DNA from: Bacteroidota bacterium
GTDB lineage: Bacteria > Bacteroidota > Bacteroidia > Cytophagales > Microscillaceae
Assembly: GCA_004292795.1 (NCBI GenBank)
Contig: RDXI01000028.1
Coordinates: 1 to 39,789, forward strand
DNA length: 39,789 nucleotides
Direction of reading: 5' to 3'
Below, piece after piece: positions 1-7,069 of this stretch. A program made the position numbers and the translations under genes. Every line of letters begins with the position of its first letter. Within the stretch, counting starts at the first letter, position 1. The notes under the pieces were generated by a model. The model was not told where the DNA came from. It made no database searches and saw nothing but the letters and a program-made list of their open reading frames with translations.

Positions 1-47
1 AAACAACGGTTTTTTTTTTTTTTTTCACATACGAGACTACAAAACAT

Positions 48-429
48 CAAAAAAATAAATAATACTCCAAATAAAACGTAATTTTTGGAAAAATCAAACG
101 TGAAAAAAATAAATAATTATTCGTAGCATTTTAGCCTTTTCAGGTGTTTGAAACGCTGTAAAGTTTTAATATTTACACACATTTTTATTCAGCGTTTTGC
201 CACCTGAAAAGCATAGCTAAGACGGTTCTTTTCAGGTGGCGAAAAATGAATGATTGACAAAATTAGTAAAAATTAAAAGTCGCCATTCATTTTCTAACAC
301 CTGAAAAGGCGGAAAAAAAATAAAATAACGCCCTAAATAAAACGTGATTTTTGAAAAAATGAAGTGTATAAAAAATAAATAATACTCCCCAATAAAACAA
401 AATTTTTGAAAAAGTGAAACGTGAAAAAT
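48..429. repeat. Three diverged ~55-bp repeat units
   Basis: Units near 50-110, 312-372 and 371-429 align by eye. Each runs A-rich, AATAATACTCC or AATAACGCCC, AATAAAAC, then TTTTTGAAAAA with small changes, then GTGAAAAA or similar. Copies two and three are directly adjacent; copy one is 200 bases away. No function is evident. Confidence 0.6.
136..309. repeat. Four copies of CACCTGAAAAG in both orientations
   Basis: The 11-mer or its complement lies at 137-147, 201-211, 228-238 and 299-309. The middle two form a perfect 13-bp inverted repeat (199-211 with 228-240, arm GCCACCTGAAAAG) with a 16-base loop. Neighbouring bases (CGCCATTCATTTT and its complement) extend the symmetry between the third and fourth copies. 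Confidence 0.65.
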
Positions 430-433
430 AAAA

Positions 434-469
434 ATAACCGCGCTAAAAAAATGATTTTAGCGCGGTTAT
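434..469. terminator. Strong stem-loop, 15-bp perfect stem
   Basis: Arms 434-448 (ATAACCGCGCTAAAA) and 455-469 are perfect complements with a 6-base loop. No clean T run follows on either strand, so it may be a terminator-like or processing hairpin. Confidence 0.5.
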
Positions 470-485
470 ATTCGTATTTGGTGTA

Positions 486-607
486 GCGGTCGCAGACCGC
501 AATTCCAATTAGTTTAAGTTATGAAACTTCAACTAACGGCGTCCCGCTTGCCAAAAAGTACAAGCGGGACGCTTTAAGTTTGGGAGGTCTTAGCGGGATG
601 CTAAGAC
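486..607. repeat. Cluster of three perfect hairpins
   Basis: The three hairpins are 486-491/495-500 (GCGGTC/GACCGC, 3-base loop), 539-550/561-572 (GCGTCCCGCTTG arms, 10-base loop) and 587-594/600-607 (GTCTTAGC arms, 5-base loop). They fill the 100 bases beyond the stop of the ATPase gene and resemble REP-type extragenic palindromes. The last two are the most likely 3' end of the operon transcript. Confidence 0.6.
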
Positions 608-649
608 TAATAGAGTATATAATATATCTATCTAACTATAAAAATTATA

Positions 650-2386
650 TTATTTTCCTGTTTCTTCATAATTGCTATTTAAGAATTTTTTTTCTTTAGT
701 AAACCTTGCTCTACACACATTATCTAAATCAAAGTTTATCTCCTTCTTTCTTTCCTCATTTTCTATTTTATCTCTATTTAGAGTTAAAATATATTGAAAG
801 TCTGGGTGTTCTTGCTGTATTTTATGTAAAAAATTTAAACTTTGAACTAGAGTATCTTGATCAACATCAAAAATATTATCATGGATTAAAAATTTTGGAT
901 GTCTTACTCGAGTATGCTCATTTAATATAAGTGCTATATCATAAATAAAAACTTTAACCCTATCTATACTATGACTACCATCAGTATCAATCCTAAGATT
1001 AAACTCAATAAAATACTTTGTATTTTTTTTATTTACCTCTTTTATATCAAAAGATGCTTTCCTATTACCCATAATAGTGTAGTGAGCATCTAATATTGTG
1101 TTTTCAAAGTCTTTTATTTTTTGTTCAATACTTTCTAATTCTTTCCGTAGTTTTTCGTCTATCAAGTTGTTTTTATGTTGATTTGCATCTTTTTTCGAGT
1201 TTTCTGTTTGTTTTAGGTCATTATAAATAGCTACTTTTTGCTGGTATTCTTCACTTTTCTTATTCATAATAGCAATACTTGACTTTAATTGTCTAAGGTT
1301 TCCATTAACGTCCAAAGTTTGTTGTTTAGTTTGTAATATTTCATCAAGATTCTTTATTTTTTTGCCTATTTCTTCTAACTTCTTTTCTAATAAAGTCGCC
1401 TTATCGTTTAGTAATGTTTTTTGAAATTTATCTATTTTTAATTTGAATGCTTGTACTTCATCAATCGTTTTGGCTACTAAGTTACCTAAGCCTTGTTTAA
1501 ATTGATTATATATAATCTCAATATCTGTTTCTGTTATTTGCTCCATTTGTGGAAACGAATTTATCTTTGTAAGCTCATACTTAATGCTTTTCTGTTGGGC
1601 TCGTAGTACATCAAGTTGGTCTTCAAGTACTATTATATCTTTTTGTATAACATCGAATGCTTTCAAGTTTTGTAATTCTTCAACAGATTTATTTATTGCA
1701 TCTACTTCTCCTTTCAAATTATTTATTTCTATTTGAATCCTTTCTTTGCTAGTACCTCTTAGTTTTAATAATTCTTTTACTTTAGACAGAAAGTTATTAG
1801 TTTTTTCTAATTCGTCTATAGATTTTTTTATTTCTTCATAGAGATTTATATCTATATTAAAATAATAAAGGTGTGGAATATGATTTGGTGGAATTCGTCT
1901 TTTTAAATCATTGCAGAGTATTATATCCCTAAACTCAGAGCGTTCATCCCTAATCAGGGGTGATATTAATTCTCTAAAGGAAATTTCGATATCTGTTGGC
2001 AATATGAGCCTCGTTAGGTACTCCTTTGCATCATCTAAACTTCTAAATTCTTGAAATTCATTGTTTTGGATAATGATAGGTCTATCGGGGCTTGATTTAG
2101 TCCTGATGATGCTTATCTCTTGTTTCATTATCTCCAAATCTAAAATAATTTGCGTATCGGAGGGTAATGTATCATCAGGAATTTGCATAACCCTACTCCA
2201 TGTATCTTGTTTTAACAAACAAAAATCAATAAATTCTATACACATAGATTTACCCACACCGTTTGTTTTTCGGTTTGCAGAGGTATTTTCATTTACTTTT
2301 TCACCCAAAATGATGTTTATACCTTTTTCGAATAAAATAGGTTGAAATATTTGGGGATTGGAATGTAACTTTTTAAGCAGTATCAT
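650..2386 (-). CDS. ABC-3C system ATPase, DUF2326-type SMC-like protein
   Basis: The protein has 578 residues with an SMC/Rad50-like plan. An N-terminal ATPase half has Walker A TNGVGKS at residues 41-47. Long coiled-coil stretches rich in K, E, L and I fill about 190-445. A C-terminal half carries FLIHDNIFD (about 499-507), which matches the Walker B region of DUF2326 proteins. That family is the ATPase component of ABC-three-component systems, inferred in the literature to act in biological conflict. It is the last gene of a three-gene operon, with one base between the stop of the middle component and this ATG (TAATATG). The whole operon is visibly richer in A/T than the rest of the window. 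The ATPase assignment is strong; a defence role is inferred from the family and operon, not shown here. Confidence 0.85.
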   Translation of the reverse strand: MILLKKLHSNPQIFQPILFEKGINIILGEKVNENTSANRKTNGVGKSMCIEFIDFCLLKQDTWSRVMQIPDDTLPSDTQIILDLEIMKQEISIIRTKSSPDRPIIIQNNEFQEFRSLDDAKEYLTRLILPTDIEISFRELISPLIRDERSEFRDIILCNDLKRRIPPNHIPHLYYFNIDINLYEEIKKSIDELEKTNNFLSKVKELLKLRGTSKERIQIEINNLKGEVDAINKSVEELQNLKAFDVIQKDIIVLEDQLDVLRAQQKSIKYELTKINSFPQMEQITETDIEIIYNQFKQGLGNLVAKTIDEVQAFKLKIDKFQKTLLNDKATLLEKKLEEIGKKIKNLDEILQTKQQTLDVNGNLRQLKSSIAIMNKKSEEYQQKVAIYNDLKQTENSKKDANQHKNNLIDEKLRKELESIEQKIKDFENTILDAHYTIMGNRKASFDIKEVNKKNTKYFIEFNLRIDTDGSHSIDRVKVFIYDIALILNEHTRVRHPKFLIHDNIFDVDQDTLVQSLNFLHKIQQEHPDFQYILTLNRDKIENEERKKEINFDLDNVCRARFTKEKKFLNSNYEETGK

Positions 2387-2387
2387 A

Positions 2388-2633
2388 TTAATCTCGAATT
2401 ATATAAATATAGGGATCTTTAAATTCTATTATACCACAAGTGTGTAGAAAAATTAATCCGTATAAAATTTGGCTATAGTGTATTATGTTATATTTTTTAA
2501 GCTCTTCAATTATATCAAATATAGATATTTTATCTTCTTTTACTTTTTTTATTTTTTTCAAAACCAAATAACCTATGTAAATGGCTGATTTTTTAACATC
2601 TTCATCTGGGGTAATTAGCAAATCCGTTTTCAT
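2388..2633 (-). CDS. ABC-3C system middle component (small, MC6-like)
   Basis: This is an 81-residue protein with no signal peptide or membrane span. It starts MKTDLLITPDEDVKKSAIYIG and continues as short helices ending in GLIFLHTCGIIEF. That resembles the short middle components of ABC-3C systems, especially the MC6 type with its N-terminal 'pdk..' and C-terminal 'gl..Ly..g.I' pattern. Its ATG overlaps the stop of the upstream SMEK gene by four bases (ATGA), and its own stop is one base from the ATPase start. This position between effector-like protein and ATPase is the main evidence. In the family it is thought to link ATPase and third component. The exact MC subtype is from memory and uncertain. 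Confidence 0.7.
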   Translation of the reverse strand: MKTDLLITPDEDVKKSAIYIGYLVLKKIKKVKEDKISIFDIIEELKKYNIIHYSQILYGLIFLHTCGIIEFKDPYIYIIRD

Positions 2634-3583
2634 ATCTTCATTGGGAAAACATTACATCTTATTAATTGATCTACTAAATAGAAGCGTATAGCCCCTTCGT
2701 CATAATTTATAAAACCTTCACTAATTTTTTCTTGAAAAAATGATGTCAATGCGTCTAAAGCTTTCTTAGGGTTACCATCATTTTCATTTAGTATATTATC
2801 ACTAAGCCTTTTTAGGTACTGAGCCACCTTCTTCGATTTTAAGGCATCTAAATTACTTCCTTTTTTAGACTCATCTAAGGCTTGTCCATATGTACCATAT
2901 AAGTCTTTGTATTCAGCCTTCAACTCGTTAGAGTAATCGGAAAATCTTTTCTCTATCTTACTTTCTGGATCTATATCACTTTTTATATCGGTTTCAAGTT
3001 CTGTATTACTCAAAAAATCTATCAAGCGTTTAATAGTTTCTACCTCATTGCACTCTATTCTTCTCACTTTTTGAATCATAGGACTTATATATTGTTCTAG
3101 AAACTCAAAAATTTTCTTTTGCTCAGCTAATGTGTAATTGTTTATTTCCCTATTCAAAGTATGAATATCCCAAAGTTGAAGTGTAAAATTATAAAATAGG
3201 GTTGTATTTGCTTGGCTATGGTCATCTTCGTACTTCTTAGAATTGCTATTCTTCTCGCCAAACACTAATACTATGAGTTTGTTGTATTTGTTACTGTAAC
3301 CTGTGTTTGGATCAAAAAAACCTTCTACAGTATTGTCTATTTTCGATTTACTATTATCGGAGGTAATCTGAATACTCAGATTTGCTTTATCTGAGATTAA
3401 GTCTATTGCTTTAGCATTGAGGTCAGTATAATTGGCATTTTGTAACCCCCAATCATACATCAAGTTCAATAAATCCCTAAAAAAGTTCTCTGCTTTTTGA
3501 TGTGTGTCAAAAAGGTGTAGTTTGCCACTGAGCCTCACTCGGCTTTCATACCAAGCAAGTAATTCGATAATCTCGCTAATCAT
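2630..3583 (-). CDS. SMEK-domain protein, third component of ABC-3C system
   Basis: This is a 317-residue protein. Residues about 1-170 match my memory of the SMEK domain, with RLSGKLHLFD, HQKAENFFRDLLNLMY, AIDLISDKANLSIQITSD and KYNKLIVLVFGEK in order. The pattern AID-(x)n-IQITS suggests a possible restriction-endonuclease-like fold, but that is inference. The C-terminal 150 residues are helical and charged and may contact the other components. It is the first gene of the operon; an ATG follows a promoter-like TTG/TATATTTG pair by about 45 bases. In ABC-3C systems this gene is the likely sensor or effector. No catalytic residues can be assigned with confidence. Confidence 0.75.
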   Translation of the reverse strand: MISEIIELLAWYESRVRLSGKLHLFDTHQKAENFFRDLLNLMYDWGLQNANYTDLNAKAIDLISDKANLSIQITSDNSKSKIDNTVEGFFDPNTGYSNKYNKLIVLVFGEKNSNSKKYEDDHSQANTTLFYNFTLQLWDIHTLNREINNYTLAEQKKIFEFLEQYISPMIQKVRRIECNEVETIKRLIDFLSNTELETDIKSDIDPESKIEKRFSDYSNELKAEYKDLYGTYGQALDESKKGSNLDALKSKKVAQYLKRLSDNILNENDGNPKKALDALTSFFQEKISEGFINYDEGAIRFYLVDQLIRCNVFPMKI

Positions 3584-3626
3584 TTGTTATGTTTTTAAAC
3601 TAAAATTAAACCTTGATAGTATGGTG

Positions 3627-3656
3627 CAAATATAGAGCTTTTTTTTTCAAAAACAA
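3627..3656 (-). promoter_or_regulatory. Bacteroidota-type promoter of the ABC-3C operon
   Basis: Read on the minus strand, a TTG in a T-rich block (3656-3654) is followed 19 bases later by TATATTTG (3634-3627), a full match to TAnnTTTG. Predicted transcription starts near 3620, giving a leader of about 37 bases to the ATG at 3583. Confidence 0.6.
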
Positions 3657-3666
3657 AAATACAGGA

Positions 3667-3689
3667 TTATTTAGAATTATTCTAAATAA
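3667..3689. promoter_or_regulatory. Perfect palindrome upstream of ABC-3C promoter, possible operator
   Basis: Arms TTATTTAGAA (3667-3676) and TTCTAAATAA (3680-3689) are perfect complements around a 3-base centre. The site sits 11 bases upstream of the -33 element, roughly -47 to -69 from the predicted start. That is a usual place for a dimeric regulator. No regulator gene is adjacent. Confidence 0.45.
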
Positions 3690-3879
3690 CCCCAATTCCA
3701 TTGTATTCTTATGTTTTAGTAGTACGCAATGACTATTATAATGTGAGTTGAGCATTGTAAATGATTGTAAATAAGTTCTTTATGTTGTATTTTCGAAGAA
3801 TTTTAAAAATACCCTTACAAGGGTATAAAAAAGTTTGGTTTGCGCAGGGTGTATGCTCAATAAGAGCGCGTTTGCTATC

Positions 3880-3921
3880 AAAAAAAACGCTTGCAAGGGT
3901 TCTAAATCCTTGCAAGCGTTT
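3880..3921 (-). terminator. Intrinsic terminator of glgE
   Basis: Arms 3885-3898 and 3908-3921 (AAACGCTTGCAAGG and complement) form a 14-bp perfect stem with a 9-base loop. On the minus strand it is followed by a run of T (A run at 3880-3887). It lies about 20 bases past the glgE stop. Confidence 0.85.
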
Positions 3922-3939
3922 GGTTTAGCTGGTTTATTT

Positions 3940-5916
3940 TTACCTCAACCTCTCTACCACAAACAAATGGAAGGGCAGGAAGTACGGATCGAGTTCTACG
4001 AAATTGTATTCTCCACGCCAGTGATAGCTATTGCCTGTCAAGATGTCATGCACCACATACGTTTCGTGTTGGGCAATGTTCATGAGGTGAATAGGTACTT
4101 GGAGCGTACCGCCTCGCCTGTTGTAGGGGTCAAGGTTTACGGCACATATCACGTGGTTTTTCCCATCTTGGCTACCTTTGTAGTACGCAAAAAGTTGTTC
4201 GTCTTGTATGGGGCAATTCACAAAATTGTTGGTTTCTTGCAGGGCGGAATTTTCTCTACGGGCTTTGTTTACGAGCTTCATCAACACCGATATTTTGGTT
4301 TGTTTGTTCCAGTCCCACAATTTCACATCATATTTTTCTGAGTCCAAATATTCCTCCTTGCCCGGTACTGCCGCGTGGACATTGAACTCATAGACGGGAC
4401 CATACACGCCATAATTCGAACTAAGCGTTGCCGCCATGAAGTAGCGAATGAGCATCAACGCCTCGTTGCCTCCTTGCAAGATGTACGGATTGATGTCAGG
4501 CGTATTAGGCCAGAAATTGGGGCGGAAGAAATCCTTTTCAGCTCCTTGCGTTAGCTCGGTCATGTATTGGATAAGCTCCTGTTTGGAGTTGCGCCACGTG
4601 TAGTAGGTATAGGCTTGTGTGAAGCCCGCTTTTGCCAACTTGTGTGTAACTTTGGGGCGTGTGAAGGCTTCGGACAAGAAGAGCGTATCGGGGTATTTTT
4701 TCTTCACTTCGGCAATCGCCCACTCCCAAAATACGAAGGCTTTGGTGTGCGGATTATCCACACGAAAAACTTTGATGCCCACTTCGCACCAATACAACAA
4801 GATGCTCAATAATTCGTCCCAAAGGGCTTTCCAATCTTCGGTTTCGAAGTAAATAGGTAAGATGTCTTGGTATTTTTTGGGCGGGTTTTCGGCATATTGC
4901 ACTGTGCCATCAGGTCGCCACTTGAACCAAGCGGGGTGTTCGGTAACGTAAGGGTGGTCAGGCGAGCATTGCAAAGCATAATCCATCGCAACCTCAATGC
5001 CATAACTTTCGGCTGTTTTGATAAGGCTTTTAAAGTCCTCAAGCGTGCCAAGTTCGGGGTGAATGTCTTTGTGTCCGCCTTCCTTGCCTCCTATAGCCCA
5101 AGGCGAGCCAACATCTCCCGCTTGTGCAGTAGTAGCGTTGTTTTTGCCTTTCCTATGCGCCACGCCAATAGGGTGAACGGGAGGGAAATACAAGGTGTCG
5201 AAGCCCATATCTGCCACGCGGGGCAATAGTCTTTCGCAATCCTTGAAAGTTCCATGCTTGCCTGCCTCCTGCGAAGCAGAACGCGGAAAGAACTCGTACA
5301 AAGCACTGAAAAGAGCCGTTTTCCTATCTACATACACGCTTAGGCTATTGTCGTATTCTGTTACGAATTGTTGAAAAGGATATTGCTCGAAAATATGGTG
5401 CAAAGTAGTCGAAAGGGCTTCTTTTACGGCTTCGGTGTATTTGGTTTCGTCCTCTTTTGCCGACTCGAATAGGTCGATGAGTTTGGCAAAATAGGCTTTA
5501 TGCACCGTGTTAGCCTCTTTGTTTTTCTGTAGGCGAGCTATATACTGCACACCGTCCCAAAGCTCCACATGGACGCGCTGTCCATCTTTCACTTTTTTCT
5601 CGATGCCGTGTTGCCAATTCAGGGCATGGTCAACCCAACCACGCACTTTGTAGTAATAATAGCCTTGTTTTTCGACCAAAAAACGCCCTACCCAAATGTC
5701 GCTCTTCAGTTCAGCGAGTTCAGTAAGGCGCGTAGTTTGCCAATTTTTTTCGGATTCGTGTCGGTAGCAAACATCTGCACCCAAGACATCATGCCCATCA
5801 GCAAAGACGTAGGCTTTTATATCCACATATTGCCCTACGACACGCTTCGCAGGATATTTGCCTCCATCTATTTCAGGAGTTACATTTTCTATTATTACGC
5901 GATTTTGGGGTTTCAT
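3940..5916 (-). CDS. glgE: Alpha-1,4-glucan:maltose-1-phosphate maltosyltransferase (GH13_3)
   Basis: The protein has 658 residues, the usual length for GlgE, which adds maltosyl units from maltose 1-phosphate to alpha-1,4-glucan in the cytoplasm. The N-terminal beta-sandwich domain (about 1-110) starts RVIIENVTPEIDGGKYPAKR, a hallmark of the family. The GH13 barrel follows with FPPVHPIG (244-251), nucleophile Asp387 in FRVDNPHTK, acid/base Glu416 in FLSEAFTRP and third acid Asp474 in NTPDINP. A C-terminal beta domain ends in HLFVVERLR. All catalytic residues are present. The start is the only ATG before MKPQNRV, where homologues begin. It stands alone here: no glgM, treS or mak is in the window, so maltose 1-phosphate would have to be supplied by genes elsewhere. 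Confidence 0.95.
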   Translation of the reverse strand: MKPQNRVIIENVTPEIDGGKYPAKRVVGQYVDIKAYVFADGHDVLGADVCYRHESEKNWQTTRLTELAELKSDIWVGRFLVEKQGYYYYKVRGWVDHALNWQHGIEKKVKDGQRVHVELWDGVQYIARLQKNKEANTVHKAYFAKLIDLFESAKEDETKYTEAVKEALSTTLHHIFEQYPFQQFVTEYDNSLSVYVDRKTALFSALYEFFPRSASQEAGKHGTFKDCERLLPRVADMGFDTLYFPPVHPIGVAHRKGKNNATTAQAGDVGSPWAIGGKEGGHKDIHPELGTLEDFKSLIKTAESYGIEVAMDYALQCSPDHPYVTEHPAWFKWRPDGTVQYAENPPKKYQDILPIYFETEDWKALWDELLSILLYWCEVGIKVFRVDNPHTKAFVFWEWAIAEVKKKYPDTLFLSEAFTRPKVTHKLAKAGFTQAYTYYTWRNSKQELIQYMTELTQGAEKDFFRPNFWPNTPDINPYILQGGNEALMLIRYFMAATLSSNYGVYGPVYEFNVHAAVPGKEEYLDSEKYDVKLWDWNKQTKISVLMKLVNKARRENSALQETNNFVNCPIQDEQLFAYYKGSQDGKNHVICAVNLDPYNRRGGTLQVPIHLMNIAQHETYVVHDILTGNSYHWRGEYNFVELDPYFLPFHLFVVERLR

Positions 5917-6007
5917 GCAAGGAAAAGTTTGAAATTTATGAGGGCTTAAAATTAGCCTATAAAAAACAACTTACCAAAAAAAAACTGTATATAACGTTTG
6001 CGAAAGA

Positions 6008-6027
6008 GCATTTGATACATCAAATGC
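6008..6027. repeat. Palindrome GCATTTGATnnATCAAATGC, copy 1
   Basis: Nine-base perfect arms around two bases (AC). The same palindrome recurs at 17482-17501 with a different centre (TT). Here it lies between the divergent genes glgE and the 118-residue unknown. Confidence 0.6.
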
Positions 6028-6109
6028 GTTCTACAAATACAAAGCATTCGATAAATAGAAAGCTACAAAATAACCGTATCTTTGAAGCGAACTAAAGACC
6101 AAATCCGTT

Positions 6110-6466
6110 ATGAATACACTTGACCCTATAGAATTTTTGGGCAAAATAGGCATTTACAAAGAAAGTGGGCAGTTTTTCAAAGTACAGGTTACAGGAGTCC
6201 GACAGCCCGACCTTGCCTACCTTTTCCTACAGTTGCAAACAGTAGGCGAGTTTTTGGCAGAAGTAGGCGAGCAAGACCTCGTTTTCCGTGCTTTAGAGGC
6301 AGACGAGCAGGCAAGTTTTGGCGATTTCGAATTGGGAGGCGCGACTGATGCTATCAGTGTTTCGTTGGACTTCGTGTCGGTTATGTATGTAGGCGAGCTA
6401 TCGTTCTCGCCTGCTATGATAGCCAAATTCGAGGCGCAAACGCTGTCCCTCGAAGATATTGGGTAA
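6110..6466 (+). CDS. Conserved-looking small protein of unknown function
   Basis: This is a 118-residue acidic protein starting MNTLDPIEFLGKIGIYKESG. No signal peptide, membrane span or recognised domain is visible. It appears to be a soluble alpha/beta protein. A perfect -7 element TATCTTTG lies at 6077-6084, giving a start about 25 bases before the ATG, though no clear -33 TTG precedes it. It is followed 101 bases later by the TerB-like gene on the same strand. The coding sequence is dense in the window's repeated word: GTAGGCGAG at 6242, 6263 and 6389 and CTTGCCTAC at 6212, giving repeated Val-Gly-Glu triplets. I do not recognise its family. Confidence 0.75.
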   Translation: MNTLDPIEFLGKIGIYKESGQFFKVQVTGVRQPDLAYLFLQLQTVGEFLAEVGEQDLVFRALEADEQASFGDFELGGATDAISVSLDFVSVMYVGELSFSPAMIAKFEAQTLSLEDIG

Positions 6467-6567
6467 TGCTTGCCTCGCAAAAGAAGCGAAAAGTTTTATT
6501 TTGTTGCAAAAAAACACCAATATTGCACATAGTTTTATGTAAAACCTCCTAACTTTATTCCTCTATC

Positions 6568-6918
6568 ATGGAACAAGATAAAGCACTTGCCTACTTTCAA
6601 AACCTCTACATAGTTGCCGCTGCCGACCAACAACTTTCCCGCGAAGAAGCCAATTTTTTGGTGGAAGTTGCGCAAATCATGGGCATTTCGGCAGAGCAAA
6701 GCACGCGCATCATGACTCAGCGCGACCAACTCGAGTTTATCATACCCGACTCGCCTGAAGAGCGCGACACGCAACTCGAGGACATCATCACGATGATGAT
6801 TATTGACCGCAAAATCCATGAGAAAGAGTATAATCTCTGCCTCAAATTCGCAGAACATATAGGCTATGACCGCAAAGCCTTCGAAGATATTATGTTTCGT
6901 GTGGTGCGTGGTGTATAA
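6568..6918 (+). CDS. TerB-like (tellurite-resistance TerB/DjlA N-domain type) protein
   Basis: This is a 116-residue all-helical soluble protein. The pattern AAADQQLSREEANFLVEVAQIMG, then a second half DIITMMIIDRKIHEKEYNLCLKFAEHIGY, is the two-repeat arrangement of TerB-like domains. In each half an acidic 'aDg.l...E' motif may bind metal (DQQLSREE and DRKIHEKE). The role in the cell is not known for stand-alone members. A weak promoter (TTG at 6523, TAACTTTA at 6550-6557) lies just before the ATG. It ends before a strong terminator at 6940-6972, so it is probably transcribed alone. Confidence 0.8.
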   Translation: MEQDKALAYFQNLYIVAAADQQLSREEANFLVEVAQIMGISAEQSTRIMTQRDQLEFIIPDSPEERDTQLEDIITMMIIDRKIHEKEYNLCLKFAEHIGYDRKAFEDIMFRVVRGV

Positions 6919-6939
6919 TTTTTGTGGAATAATGCTGTT

Positions 6940-6972
6940 AAGTTTGGTGAGGACACCAAACTTGGGTTTTTT
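6940..6972 (+). terminator. Intrinsic terminator after the TerB-like gene
   Basis: Stem AAGTTTGGTG (6940-6949) with its complement (6954-6963), a 4-base loop AGGA, then GGG and a run of six T. It is positioned 22 bases past the stop. Confidence 0.85.
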
Positions 6973-6993
6973 AAGCTGTTTTACCCTTTACCC

Positions 6994-7017
6994 CTGTTTG
7001 GTGTCCCCACCAAACAG
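6994..7017 (+). promoter_or_regulatory. Second GTTTGGTG hairpin, upstream of rsmF-like gene
   Basis: Arms CTGTTTGGTG (6994-7003) and its complement (7008-7017) enclose the loop TCCC. The stem repeats the core of the terminator stem 50 bases earlier, but no T run follows. It may be a leftover duplicated terminator or a leader structure of the next gene. Confidence 0.5.
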
Positions 7018-7069
7018 CCCTCCACAAAAATTGCCAGAGAACGTAATTTTTCAACTCTCTTTTTCTATT

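Larger units (their letters stand above)
1..649. other. A/T-rich non-coding tail with repeats and hairpins
   Basis: No credible gene is seen here. The stretch opens with a long T run and holds three diverged copies of a unit of about 55 bases (near 50-110, 312-372 and 371-429) sharing AATAAAAC and TTTTTGAAAAA cores. It also holds four copies of CACCTGAAAAG or its complement and a series of perfect stem-loops. It lies just past the stop of the ABC-3C ATPase gene, so part of it may be the 3' end and terminators of that operon. Confidence 0.7.
3584..3879. other. Intergenic region between ABC-3C operon and glgE
   Basis: Apart from the promoter and palindrome near 3627-3689, I see no gene. The composition shifts from A/T-rich to ordinary at about 3830-3880, which I take as the right edge of the island. 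No direct repeats or integrase remnant marking an insertion site were found. Confidence 0.5.

Noticed and set aside
3743-3758. Similarity between GTGAGTTGAGCATTG near 3743 and GTGAGTTGAACATTG near 37272
   Set aside because: Match is short and flanks do not align; no other copy seen, so chance is not excluded.
3835-4341. Plus-strand open frame opposite glgE, and similar frames opposite rsmF, recQ, aconitase, ahcY and moxR
   Set aside because: They are shadows of well-supported genes, have no promoter, and give low-complexity or cysteine/histidine-rich proteins typical of antisense frames.
6866-7069. Longer N-terminus for the RNA methyltransferase
   Set aside because: It would run through the TerB-like gene end and its terminator, and gives residues unlike the family start.
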